A stretch of 10,184 bases of DNA from Actinomycetota bacterium (GCA_947381255.1 CANCUC010000019.1:1-10184), one strand, 5' to 3'. Numbered from the stretch's first letter, positions 1 to 7,769 are shown. A program made the numbers and translations. Notes: generated from the sequence alone by a model not told the origin.

Positions 1-775
1 CAACGCTACGCTCAAGCGCCGTCTCTGTGAATTCAACGGGGTCTGCACCAACAATCTCTCCGACAATATTTGCCAGAATTGCATTGCGGTATGAGGCAGA
101 GCCTCTCTTAAACTTCAACTCAGTGATCTTGTTGGTCAATCCGCAGGTACACGAGTAATTACCGCGCACCCATGTTAAGTAATTGCCGCAGCGAGGACAG
201 ACAGCTCCATCGGGATGTTGCCTTCCACCAAATGAAACTCGCACTACATTCGTTGCATTCACGATTGAATAATTAATGTACGGGTCATCGATATCGGCTA
301 CAAAAATGGTGTTGATGGCTTCTGAACATTCCACGTGCCATCGATCTGCCACGCGCTTTACCTCATGCATGCGGTGGAGTTGATCGCGGGTGAGATTAAG
401 TAGTAAAACAATGGTGGGATCTGTTTGGGCAATGATGGAAGGCAGGTGCAGTTCATCTATTTCAAGCACCGCATATGGCGCCGGCGACATGAGAGCGTTA
501 GCAGCGCCCCAGGCTAAATTGGAGCCAGAACCACTTGTGGCTACTGGGCCGAGCTGAGAAATGATTGTTGTGACTGCTTTGGTGGTGGAGGTCTTTCCGT
601 TGGTTCCCGAGACCAGAATTACCTCTTTGCCTTGAGCCAGCAATGAGATGGCTTCGGGTTCGATTGCTAAGAGGATGCGTCCTGGCAGGGTCTCGCCCTT
701 ATGCCCAAGGAGTTTTGAGGTAGCGCTGGCGCTCCTAGCGACCGCTATTGCGAAACGGAGTCTGAGGCTACGCAT
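1..775 (-). CDS. murT: MurT, Mur ligase subunit of lipid II isoglutaminyl synthase (partial, C-terminus outside window)
   Basis: MurT forms a complex with the glutamine amidotransferase GatD and, using ATP, amidates the alpha-carboxyl of D-glutamate in lipid II to D-isoglutamine on the cytoplasmic face of the membrane. My translation gives 258 residues before the left edge; family members are usually a little over 400. Visible are the ATP-binding loop SGTNGKTSTT (residues 56-65), LEIDE (104-108), NLTRDQLHR (127-135) and a four-cysteine zinc-ribbon insertion (C193, C196, C209, C211), which separates MurT from ordinary Mur ligases. The second cysteine pair is C-T-C, not the usual C-x-x-C. An in-frame TAG lies two codons upstream, so ATG at 775 is the furthest possible start. 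No clear Shine-Dalgarno is seen. The efflux gene ends 15 bases upstream, so translational coupling is plausible. GatD would be expected just beyond the left edge. The 3' part, including the C-terminal Mur domain, cannot be seen. Confidence 0.93.
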   Translation of the reverse strand, partial: MRSLRLRFAIAVARSASATSKLLGHKGETLPGRILLAIEPEAISLLAQGKEVILVSGTNGKTSTTKAVTTIISQLGPVATSGSGSNLAWGAANALMSPAPYAVLEIDELHLPSIIAQTDPTIVLLLNLTRDQLHRMHEVKRVADRWHVECSEAINTIFVADIDDPYINYSIVNATNVVRVSFGGRQHPDGAVCPRCGNYLTWVRGNYSCTCGLTNKITELKFKRGSASYRNAILANIVGEIVGADPVEFTETALERSV

Positions 776-790
776 TTGCTAAGAGTACGC

Positions 791-2173
791 CTATTTACGC
801 AGAGATTGTCCGGCGGTTGCCGGTAGCGAGATCACATTCCCCAGTGAAATGAGTAGCGCCGCAATCGCGAAGAGGAATGCGAATGAAAATTGATTGTGAA
901 TCCCGACAACACTTCGCCCGATACTTATCGCAATAACGGCGGTTGCTACTGCTATCACCGATGAGAGTTGTTGAACCATATTTGAAATGGTGTTGGCATG
1001 AGACATAGTCTCTTGTTCGGTATCTGCGAAGGTGATGGTGTTGTAGAGCGTCATGCCGATGGAGCGAACTCCGCCAGTAATAAGCAGAAGCAGCGCAGTC
1101 CAGCAGAACGGGATAGATGAGCTGAGCAACCCCAGAGAGAGGGTGAGCGGGATGCTAAGTAAGGTGGAGAGCAGGATCATCGGTTTAAATGGGAATCGCT
1201 CCATGAGTGGGGTCGTAAATACTTTAAAACTTAAATTGCCAGCCATATAGAAGAAGAGAACTTCACCGGCGCGTTCAGCGCTCCAACCAAACTTATCTTG
1301 AAAGAGAAGTGGGAGAACAAATGGCGCCGTATTCTGTGCGACTCGAAAGAGTAGGCCACTGGTTGTGTTGAGGTGAAAAGTTTGGATTTTTAAAACTGAG
1401 AGATCAATCAGAGGGTTTACTCGCCGTTTCAAATGGAGAATTGTTGGCAGACCGATAGCCAGACCAACGATAAAGAGTGCCAGTGTGGCAATGACATTAA
1501 TTCTTGGTGCTCCTAAATTGGCGGCCGCAAAAACCAGAACTCCTAAACTGGTCGCAGTTCCCGAAAAACCAAGCCAGTCGAGCTTTTCAACACGTCCTCC
1601 AGGAATGTCCGGAACTATCTTTACTCCAATTAGGAGCGCAAGAATTCCAATAGGGATATTTACTAAGAAGATCCAGTGCCACGATGCATGATTGATGAGG
1701 AAACCACCAAGTACTGGTGCCACCACAGGAGCTACTAAAGCCGGCCAGACCGAATATGAGATGACGCGAATTACTTCGCCCTTATCAACGCTGCGCATGA
1801 GAATCAATCGTCCGACTGGCACCATGGTGGCAGCACCAACTCCTTGCACAATTCGCATAATAGTTAACTCAACGAGATTCGTTGAGAGTGCGCAGAGAAG
1901 TGAGGCAACTGTGAAGATGAAGATACTGGCAAAGAGCACGATTCTTACGCCAAACTTATCGGCAAACCAAGCCGAAACCGGTATCAGCACCACGATCGTG
2001 ACCATGTATGTGGTTACACAGACTCCTACCTGCGCGGAGAGAATATGAAAGGATTTTGCAATCGTTGGAGCGGCGGTTGGAAGTATTGAGCCGTCCAAAA
2101 ATTCCATAAACATCAGACCCGCAACGAGAAATGCTACGGGGCCAATCTCCAAACGATTTCTAGATTTTTTCAC
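791..2173 (-). CDS. MFS multidrug efflux permease, DHA2 (EmrB/QacA, MdtD-like) family
   Basis: This 460-residue, very hydrophobic inner-membrane protein is a major facilitator superfamily proton-coupled exporter. The first helix carries FLDGSILPTAAPTI (25-38), the DHA2-type helix-1 motif. Motif A appears as ADKFGVR (71-77), motif B as RIVQGVGAA (107-115) and the antiporter motif C as PVVAPVLGG (149-157), followed by SWHWIFLVNIPIG (164-176), typical of EmrB/QacA relatives. The segment NTITFADTEQETMSHANTIS in the second half recalls E. coli MdtD, which I judge from memory. Length fits 13-14 helices. The start is GTG; an in-frame TAG at 2195-2197 leaves no other upstream start. GGAAG about 10 bases before GTG is the likely ribosome binding site; a GGGA directly abutting the start is too close. 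It lies 27 bases after the Ig-repeat gene and 15 before murT, suggesting one operon. Substrate unknown; no regulator gene is adjacent. Confidence 0.9.
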   Translation of the reverse strand: MKKSRNRLEIGPVAFLVAGLMFMEFLDGSILPTAAPTIAKSFHILSAQVGVCVTTYMVTIVVLIPVSAWFADKFGVRIVLFASIFIFTVASLLCALSTNLVELTIMRIVQGVGAATMVPVGRLILMRSVDKGEVIRVISYSVWPALVAPVVAPVLGGFLINHASWHWIFLVNIPIGILALLIGVKIVPDIPGGRVEKLDWLGFSGTATSLGVLVFAAANLGAPRINVIATLALFIVGLAIGLPTILHLKRRVNPLIDLSVLKIQTFHLNTTSGLLFRVAQNTAPFVLPLLFQDKFGWSAERAGEVLFFYMAGNLSFKVFTTPLMERFPFKPMILLSTLLSIPLTLSLGLLSSSIPFCWTALLLLITGGVRSIGMTLYNTITFADTEQETMSHANTISNMVQQLSSVIAVATAVIAISIGRSVVGIHNQFSFAFLFAIAALLISLGNVISLPATAGQSLRK

Positions 2174-2200
2174 TCCCGGTCTACTTCCAGAGCGCTAACT

Positions 2201-4117
2201 TCACTTAATAGTGAATACTTTGGAGTAGATAATTCGCGATTGAAATTCGATAACAACCAAGTCATTACCCGGCTTGACTATGTTCTTGCCAATCTTCGCC
2301 ATCTTGCCATTGATATAGGCAACGACCACACCATTTTTCGCAGTGATGGTCAAGGTACGACCAACTGCTTTTACTGTAACTGTGGGCACGACGGGAATTT
2401 TTGTAGGTTTTGGAGTTGGGGTGGGAGTCACGGAAACCGTTGGTTTTGGAGTCGGAGTAGGGGTTGGTTTAGGAGTTACCGAAGGGGTTGGAGTGGGCGT
2501 AACCACCGGCGCAGCTTTAATCGTAATCGTTGTCTGGACGGTATTCGATTGACCATATTTGCCGGCAGGCTTTTGAACTCCCGAAAGTGTTGTTACACCA
2601 ACGGCAACAGGTACTAACTTTCCATTTACAATTTTTGCGACCGCGGGATTAGAAACTGTATAGCTCCACACTCCACTCGAATTTGAAGTGGGATTGATGA
2701 TTGTTGTGGGCAGATCACTTGCGGTTAAGACGATTGGGGAGAGAGTTCCGATTGTTGGAACAAGTCCGATGACGCTCACTGTAAAGGTTGTGGAGTTTGA
2801 AAGCCAAGTACCTTGAGCCGCTTGGGTAAGGGTAATCACTGCGCTTCCAGCATTTCCGACAGTCAGTTGTAAACCATTTACTGCCGCGACCGTTGGATCA
2901 CTTGAGCTAAGAGTCCACGCTCCTGTTGATTGTGTGACGGGAGGTGTAATTTCAATTGCGGGGTCTCCAACAACTTGGCTCAGATTAGGGAGTGGAGCAA
3001 TCACACTCTTCTGTGTCACTACAACAGGTGCGCTCAGGGTTGTTGAATATCCAAAAGATCCAAGAGGGTTTTGCTTAGCAGTCAAAGTTGTTGTTCCCGC
3101 TTTAAGGAATATTAAAGATGTTCCACTGACTGTTGCAATAGTCGGATCTGCAATGGTGTAGACCCAAGCACCAGTTGAATTCGAAGTTGGAGCAATTATT
3201 GGCAAAGTGTTATTTGGTATCCCACCCATTGTGTATGCAATGGAAGCAAGTGACCCCGTAGTCGGAGCTGTTGCGGTTATGGTCAAATTCATTGTGAGGG
3301 TGGTTGATTGGTATCCACTCATGGGAAGCTGATGGGCGGTGATTACCGTGGTACCAACACCATTTGGAGTTACCAACGTGCCACTTACTGAAGCAACGCT
3401 CGGAACCGAGGAGGTAAATTGCCATGGACCTGGAGAGGTTGAAGTTGGGGCTTTCAAATTAAATGTTCCGACGCTGTCTCGCGAGACCGTAATATCTGAA
3501 AAAGCTCCGACCGCGGGTTTGATGGCGGTGATTTGGAGAGTATTGGTGGTACTCGCAGATAAGAATGTGCTCGTACTTTGTTGAGTGGCGTTGATAGTTA
3601 CAGTTCCAGCATCTTGAAGGTTAACGGTGTTGCCGGTGAGGGTTGCGATTGTGTAACCATTGACCACATTATTGGAGAGGCTATAACTCCAGATTCCGGT
3701 TGAAGTTGAAGTGGGTGGAGTGATCTTGTACTGACCTGTCGAGAGCGCCGCACTCAATGGCGCCCAGGCGCCAAGAACTGGAGTACCCGGTGTAATCCTA
3801 AAAACCGTAGTTCGAGAGGCGCTGGTATATGCACCTGACGCTGCCTGCGTAAAGGTGAGCTGCCCGCTGCCGATTGAGAGCAAGGTGAGGGTCAAGCCAT
3901 TAATGCTTGCCAGGGCAGGGTTATCTAAGGAGATCGACCATGAGCCCGGTGAATTTGAGACGGGTGGAGTAACCGTGATCGTCTTCTGATCTAAGGGCAC
4001 CAAGATGATCGAGAGCGATCCCAGTTGGGTCGTGGTCGCAACTACAGGTGTCACCTCTGAAGCTAAAAAGGCGGTAGCGGACATGACAATGGCGGCGCTT
4101 AGAAATAACTTTCTCAC
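2201..4117 (-). CDS. secreted protein with six Ig-like (BIG2-like) repeats, Thr-Pro stalk and C-terminal module
   Basis: This 638-residue exported protein has no function I recognise. It begins with a signal peptide: MRK, a hydrophobic stretch to about residue 20, and a probable cleavage after the ATA/VVA region near 22-27. Residues 30-536 form six tandem units of 82-88 residues. Each contains P-[TV]-S/T-x-S-x-G-x-W, with the tryptophans at 60, 143, 232, 318, 401 and 484, followed by [NDS]-P-x-[VIL]-A-x-[VI]-x-G and a late Gly-x-x-x-[LI]-[TS] strand, resembling bacterial Ig-like group 2 folds. Residues 537-574 are a Thr-Pro-Lys stalk. Residues 575-638 form a beta-rich module with the ending VFTIK. 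There is no LPxTG sorting signal, lipobox or C-terminal membrane helix, so anchoring is unclear. The polypeptide is rich in Thr, Ser and Val and poor in cysteine, typical of extracellular stalks. The start is GTG. It appears to head a unit with the MFS gene and murT. A role in adhesion or envelope architecture is inference. Confidence 0.82.
   Translation of the reverse strand: MRKLFLSAAIVMSATAFLASEVTPVVATTTQLGSLSIILVPLDQKTITVTPPVSNSPGSWSISLDNPALASINGLTLTLLSIGSGQLTFTQAASGAYTSASRTTVFRITPGTPVLGAWAPLSAALSTGQYKITPPTSTSTGIWSYSLSNNVVNGYTIATLTGNTVNLQDAGTVTINATQQSTSTFLSASTTNTLQITAIKPAVGAFSDITVSRDSVGTFNLKAPTSTSPGPWQFTSSVPSVASVSGTLVTPNGVGTTVITAHQLPMSGYQSTTLTMNLTITATAPTTGSLASIAYTMGGIPNNTLPIIAPTSNSTGAWVYTIADPTIATVSGTSLIFLKAGTTTLTAKQNPLGSFGYSTTLSAPVVVTQKSVIAPLPNLSQVVGDPAIEITPPVTQSTGAWTLSSSDPTVAAVNGLQLTVGNAGSAVITLTQAAQGTWLSNSTTFTVSVIGLVPTIGTLSPIVLTASDLPTTIINPTSNSSGVWSYTVSNPAVAKIVNGKLVPVAVGVTTLSGVQKPAGKYGQSNTVQTTITIKAAPVVTPTPTPSVTPKPTPTPTPKPTVSVTPTPTPKPTKIPVVPTVTVKAVGRTLTITAKNGVVVAYINGKMAKIGKNIVKPGNDLVVIEFQSRIIYSKVFTIK
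2396..2509 (-). repeat. Thr-Pro-rich low-complexity stalk (residues 537-574)
   Basis: The coding strand alternates Pro, Thr, Lys and Val codons (PTPTPSVTPKPTPTPTPKPT and a following PTPTPKPTK copy). On the plus strand this appears as GGAGT/GGGGT/GGAGTAGG-type runs. It is a flexible spacer between the Ig-like repeats and the C-terminal module. Such tracts are prone to length change by slippage and may be O-mannosylated in actinobacteria; modification is inference. Confidence 0.8.
2510..4030 (-). repeat. six tandem Ig-like repeat units inside the secreted protein
   Basis: Approximate units by residue are 30-112, 113-200, 201-285, 286-371, 372-454 and 455-536. Spacing between successive conserved tryptophans is 83, 89, 86, 83 and 83 residues. 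The best-conserved block is P-T-S-x-S-x-G-x-W-x-Y. The units are diverged at both protein and DNA level, so this is an old duplication and not a recent slippage array. Unit boundaries are judged by eye. Confidence 0.8.
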
Positions 4118-4123
4118 GCCGCC

Positions 4124-4129
4124 ATTATC
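4124..4129 (-). promoter_or_regulatory. candidate -10 element for a leaderless transcript of the Ig-repeat gene
   Basis: On the minus strand GATAAT (five of six to TATAAT) ends exactly six bases before the GTG at 4117, which would put transcription start at or beside the first base of the start codon. Only GGCGG, too close to the start, resembles a ribosome binding site. Leaderless transcripts are common in actinobacteria. No good -35 hexamer is seen 16-18 bases upstream (CACTTT or similar), so support is limited. Confidence 0.3.
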
Positions 4130-4140
4130 GCGAATTTAAC

Positions 4141-4167
4141 CTCTCAAAGTGGGGATTCCACGCAGAG
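4141..4167 (-). terminator. weak imperfect hairpin downstream of the permease gene
   Basis: Inner arms GTGG (4149-4152) and CCAC (4158-4161) and outer arms CTCT (4141-4144) and AGAG (4164-4167) can pair around unequal internal loops, 19 bases after the permease stop codon. There is no T-tract on the minus strand after it, so it is at best a poor intrinsic terminator and may be chance. Confidence 0.2.
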
Positions 4168-4185
4168 CGATAGTAGATAGATGTA

Positions 4186-5682
4186 TTACAGAACTGCTCT
4201 ACGTTCTTCCTTCGTTACCTTATTGAAGTAGGTAGAACCCTGTCTCCAGAAAATTGTCATCGGAATTACGCCAATTGCGACGGTACCAACGCCTACCCAA
4301 AGAGCTAGGTGACTCAAGGTGGGAATTACCTTAAAGAGAACCGCAATAAGAAATAGTCCAGAGAGCGCAGGCCATAAGCCAACAAGTACAAAGGTGCGGA
4401 AATCCTTTAAGAGGTAATGGCGATAAAGAACGATCACCGAAATCGCAGCGAGCGCGTAGTAGAAGCAAATTTGGATACCAATTGCCGCTACTCCCGCCTG
4501 AGCGATGTCATTTACCTTTGAAATAAATTGCGAACCGATGAAGAAGAGCATTACGAAGACTGTTGTAAAGATTGTCGCATTCAAGGGAGTGCGGAATTTC
4601 TTATGCACTTGGCCAAATGAACCCGGCATAGTGAAATCTCGACCCATGGAGAAGAGGGTTCGCGTTACTTGAATCATCTGAGTCTCAATCGTGGCTACGG
4701 TAGATAAGAGCACAGAAACAATGATGAGCTTTCCAAACCATCCTGGGATAAGGACGGCAGCGAAGTCGCTCAAAACGCTGGCGCTGTTATGAAGCGTTGC
4801 ATCGCTCAACACCATATTGATTGCGATCAAAGTTAAAAGGAAGGTGAAGAAGACGAAGAAGATGCCCACGATTCCACCGCGACCGGCGGTGTCTTGTCCA
4901 TCTTTTGTCTCTTCATTGAGATTCGCTGTTACATCCCAACCCCAATAGAAGAAGGCACCAGAGACGGCACCGATCAAGATCGCGCTTAAACCGTGAGCAA
5001 CCGCATACTTTGCATCAAATGGATTTGCACCGGATGCTGCAGCATCAGGAGTCGAGTAGGCCTTAATTTGATTGAATGAGAACCAACCCCAACTAAATGC
5101 ATGGGTGTGAGGATGGTGCAAGAGAGCGATAATGTCGAAAATCCAGAGCAGGCCAAGCTCAACGACTGTCATTATTACTTGTGCTTTAGCGGTGAACTCA
5201 ATGCCGTAGGCGATGATAGCGACCATAAATACAAAGATCAGTCCACCGACAAGAGTTGTCCAGTGAACATTGCTAATTGTTTTTTCACTACTGCTGAATA
5301 GGGATAGCAATCCTGTTGAGGCAGGAACGGTAGATACCAACCCAAAAATAATTGACGCGGTAACGAGGGACCATCCTGCTAAATATCCAAGAATTGGATG
5401 AAGTGCATTACGAACCCATACATATGTGGCCCCTGCGTTCTGACGCACCTTGCCCATGTAATGAAAGGCGATAACAACACCAAACATTGCGATACCAGAG
5501 TAGAGAAGCTCTCCTGGTCCATATAGCCCCACGGTAACTGCAAGAGTTACTGTGGTTGCCGCAATCGAATATGCAGGTGCGGAACCCGCGATGCCCATGA
5601 TCGAGGACTCAAAGAGACCAAGAACATTGGAAGCTAATTTATTTTCCTGCGGTTGAGTCTCTTCTACTTCAGAATTCGCCAC
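4186..5682 (-). CDS. APC-superfamily amino acid/amine permease
   Basis: This 498-residue membrane protein imports an amino acid or related amine across the cytoplasmic membrane, probably by proton or cation coupling. Helix 1 carries the unwound substrate-site segment IMGIAGSAPAYSIA (28-41), with the small-residue G-S-A-P pattern of the APC fold. Helix 6 has FFYWGWDVTANLNEETKDGQ (244-263), the second broken-helix region with its conserved acidic E-E-T-K end. RTLFSMGRDFTMP (341-353) is the conserved loop after helix 8. About twelve hydrophobic helices can be laid out; both ends are charged and cytoplasmic. The start is GTG with a strong GGAGG seven bases upstream. The gene is 118 bases after the ABC operon and 68 before the Ig-repeat gene, so it is probably transcribed alone. 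Substrate cannot be read from the sequence. Nearby succinate-semialdehyde dehydrogenase would fit GABA or a polyamine, but two unrelated genes lie between, so this is weak inference. Confidence 0.87.
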   Translation of the reverse strand: MANSEVEETQPQENKLASNVLGLFESSIMGIAGSAPAYSIAATTVTLAVTVGLYGPGELLYSGIAMFGVVIAFHYMGKVRQNAGATYVWVRNALHPILGYLAGWSLVTASIIFGLVSTVPASTGLLSLFSSSEKTISNVHWTTLVGGLIFVFMVAIIAYGIEFTAKAQVIMTVVELGLLWIFDIIALLHHPHTHAFSWGWFSFNQIKAYSTPDAAASGANPFDAKYAVAHGLSAILIGAVSGAFFYWGWDVTANLNEETKDGQDTAGRGGIVGIFFVFFTFLLTLIAINMVLSDATLHNSASVLSDFAAVLIPGWFGKLIIVSVLLSTVATIETQMIQVTRTLFSMGRDFTMPGSFGQVHKKFRTPLNATIFTTVFVMLFFIGSQFISKVNDIAQAGVAAIGIQICFYYALAAISVIVLYRHYLLKDFRTFVLVGLWPALSGLFLIAVLFKVIPTLSHLALWVGVGTVAIGVIPMTIFWRQGSTYFNKVTKEERRAVL

Positions 5683-5689
5683 GTAAAGT

Positions 5690-5694
5690 CCTCC
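5690..5694 (-). promoter_or_regulatory. strong ribosome binding site of the APC permease
   Basis: GGAGG on the minus strand lies seven bases before GTG at 5682. Optimal sequence and spacing fix this non-ATG start. Confidence 0.8.
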
Positions 5695-5703
5695 ACACAG
5701 AGA

Positions 5704-5717
5704 GCATCTATCGATGC
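5704..5717. repeat. short perfect inverted repeat in the permease leader
   Basis: GCATC (5704-5708) and GATGC (5713-5717) flank a four-base loop, about 20 bases upstream of the permease GTG and before its ribosome binding site. It could be a small leader hairpin or half of an operator. Five base pairs is short enough to be chance. Confidence 0.25.
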
Positions 5718-5801
5718 GCGGTCAAGATAGAGGCAGACCTTACAGCCTTAAACTCACTAATTGCGAGAGTTTTGCAAATTAAATCATGAGTTTGATTGGT
5801 C

Positions 5802-7769
5802 TCACTCCGATGCTGCGGAGGCAAATTGGCTGGCATAAAGGTCGTAGTAAAAGCCCTTTGCCGCCATTAATTGCTCGTGATTGCCTTGCTCAACAAGCGA
5901 ACCTTTATCCATCACCAATATGGTGTCGGCATCGCGAATCGTGGAGAGACGATGCGCGATCACAAAGCTGGTTCTGCCCTGTCGCAACTTCGACATCGCA
6001 TGTTGGACCAGTACCTCGGTACGGGTATCCACCGATGATGTTGCCTCATCAAGAATTAATACCGCAGGGTCAGCCATAAATGCACGAGCAATGGTGAGAA
6101 GTTGACGCTCACCATTAGAGACTGTTGAGTTGTCATCGGTAAGCTCAGAATCGTATCCGCCCGGCAATCCCCGAATGAAGTGGTCAATATTTGCAGCCTT
6201 GGCCGCCTCCATCACCGCTTCTAGAGTTGGGTTAGTTGAACCGAAGGCGATGTTCTCGCGGATAGTTCCAGAGAACAACCAGGTATCTTGAAGAACCATT
6301 CCGAATTGGCGGCGCAAATCATCCCTCGTGATCTCTCGGGTATCAATATCGTCTAAGGTGATTACTCCACCGTTAATTTCATAGAAACGCATAATCAAAT
6401 TTACAAGGGTGGTTTTTCCAGCACCGGTAGGTCCGACAATGGCGACGCTCTGTCCAGGCAAGACATCCAGGTTGAAGTTCTCAATCAGAGGTTGATCATC
6501 TTGGTATCTAAAAGCCACGTTCTTAAATGAAATTGCACCTTTGGCGCGATTGATCGCAACGCTTGAAGTGCGATCTGGTTCTTCCTCTGGCGCATCAAGA
6601 AGTTCGAATAATCTCTCTGCTGAAGCGACTCCGGATTGAACTGTGTTCATCAAACCAGCAATTTGTGCGAGCGGCATTCCAAATTGGCGTGAATACTGAA
6701 TAAATGCTTGAACATCACCGAGTGACATGGTTCCAGTTGCAACGCGGTATCCACCTAAAACGGAAATTCCAACATAAATTAAGTTCGAGATAAAGGTTGT
6801 AGAAGGCATGATGATGCCTGACATAAATTGTGCATTAAATGAGGACTTATTTAAGTTCTCGTTGAGCTCTTTGAAATCTTCAATTGCTTGCTTGCGGCGG
6901 CCAAATACCTTTACCAGCGCTGCACCTGTATGCATCTCCTCAACATGTCCATTGAGTTTTCCGGTCCAATCCCATTGGGCAATAAATTGTTTTTGGGAGG
7001 CCTTAGCAATCCGAATAGATACGAACATGGAAAGTGGAATCGCTATAAGTGAGATAAGGGCCAAGAGTGGGCTAATCCAAATCATCATGATTAGGACGGA
7101 GAGGACGGTTAAGACTGAGTTAAGAATCTGAGATAGACCCTGCTGCATCGATGTTGAAATGTTGTCGACATCATTCGTTACACGCGAGAGCAAATCACCC
7201 CGCGATGTCTTATCAAAGTAACTTAATGGAAGTCGCCCAATCTTCTCTTCGGCCAATCGGCGCAACCTAAAGACCGTCTTCTGTGTAACTCCAGCCATTA
7301 AATATTGCTGCAGCCAAAGGAAGAGAGATGAGATCACATAGAGACCAATTGCAAGAAAGATCCAATGCGCAACTGCGGTGAAATCAATTCCTTTACCGGG
7401 AATAACTCCACTCTTATTTACAACATCAGCAAGCGTGTTCTCTCCCTTAGCGCGCAAATTAGCAACTACTTGGGCTTTAGTGAGACCTGCCGGCAATTTG
7501 TGGCCAAGAAAGCCATAAAAAATATCATTCGTCGCATGACCGAGAATTTTCGGACCGAGTGAACCGATTGTCACAGCTGAAGTAATGAGAAGAAAGACCG
7601 CATAGAGAGACTTTCGCTCCGCGCCAACTTCGCGAAGTAATCGACGGAGCGAACCCTTGAAATCCTTAGATTTTTGAGGTGGTCCGCCCATCATTCCTGC
7701 CATTGGGCCGCCACGACCTACCTGCCCAGCCATTGGAGGACGTCCGCCTTGAGGAGAGCGCTGACTCAT
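5802..7769 (-). CDS. heterodimeric ABC exporter, subunit with catalytic Walker B and degenerate signature
   Basis: This 655-residue half-transporter has a six-helix exporter membrane domain (about 50-380) and an ATPase domain (about 410-645). It shows Walker A GPTGAGKTT (446-454), Q-loop Q494, Walker B LILDE with catalytic E575, D-loop SSVD (578-581) and H-loop H606. The signature, however, is V-S-N-G-E (550-554), not LSGGQ. Its active site must therefore use the intact signature of the partner encoded just upstream. The first 35 residues are rich in Gly, Pro and Met and look disordered. An insertion of about 55 residues (78-132) lies between helices 1 and 2, on the outer face. Subunit lengths and gene order recall mycobacterial Rv1273c/Rv1272c; this is from memory. 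ATG overlaps the upstream stop (ATGA, 7766-7769), with AGAGG seven bases before it, so the two are translationally coupled. Substrate (lipid, drug or peptide) unknown. Confidence 0.92.
   Translation of the reverse strand: MSQRSPQGGRPPMAGQVGRGGPMAGMMGGPPQKSKDFKGSLRRLLREVGAERKSLYAVFLLITSAVTIGSLGPKILGHATNDIFYGFLGHKLPAGLTKAQVVANLRAKGENTLADVVNKSGVIPGKGIDFTAVAHWIFLAIGLYVISSLFLWLQQYLMAGVTQKTVFRLRRLAEEKIGRLPLSYFDKTSRGDLLSRVTNDVDNISTSMQQGLSQILNSVLTVLSVLIMMIWISPLLALISLIAIPLSMFVSIRIAKASQKQFIAQWDWTGKLNGHVEEMHTGAALVKVFGRRKQAIEDFKELNENLNKSSFNAQFMSGIIMPSTTFISNLIYVGISVLGGYRVATGTMSLGDVQAFIQYSRQFGMPLAQIAGLMNTVQSGVASAERLFELLDAPEEEPDRTSSVAINRAKGAISFKNVAFRYQDDQPLIENFNLDVLPGQSVAIVGPTGAGKTTLVNLIMRFYEINGGVITLDDIDTREITRDDLRRQFGMVLQDTWLFSGTIRENIAFGSTNPTLEAVMEAAKAANIDHFIRGLPGGYDSELTDDNSTVSNGERQLLTIARAFMADPAVLILDEATSSVDTRTEVLVQHAMSKLRQGRTSFVIAHRLSTIRDADTILVMDKGSLVEQGNHEQLMAAKGFYYDLYASQFASAASE
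7766..7769 (-). other. ATGA stop/start overlap joining the two exporter genes
   Basis: The TGA of the upstream subunit (7766-7768) shares bases with the ATG of the downstream subunit (7767-7769). AGAGG at 7777-7781 precedes the ATG by seven bases. The arrangement favours equal synthesis of two proteins that function as a one-to-one pair. Confidence 0.85.

Noticed and set aside
1692..2048. 118-codon plus-strand open frame
   Set aside because: It is antisense to the conserved N-terminal half of the MFS permease, has no ribosome binding site and resembles no family.
2240..2617. Plus-strand open frames over the Thr-Pro stalk, one giving a Gly-Val repeat protein
   Set aside because: They are the antisense of the Pro/Thr codon repeats of the secreted protein; no ribosome binding site, and the repeat simply mirrors the stalk.
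3210..3425. 71-codon minus-strand frame within the Ig-repeat region, considered as a sign of frameshift
   Set aside because: The main frame is continuous and keeps the repeat period through this stretch, so there is no frameshift; the alternative frame is a by-product of repetitive Thr/Ser codons.
5724..5752. TATCTT with TTTAAG 17 bases upstream as a promoter for the APC permease
   Set aside because: Spacing is right, but the hexamers match the consensus at only about four and three positions; not distinguishable from chance in AT-rich spacer.
5782..5797. AATCA/TGATT hairpin just after the exporter operon as a terminator
   Set aside because: The stem is five AT-rich base pairs with a six-base loop and only a short mixed TTAATTT after it; too weak to call.
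6808..7131. 107-codon plus-strand open frame inside the exporter gene
   Set aside because: It is a shadow of the membrane domain of the second exporter subunit, with low-complexity composition and no initiation signal.
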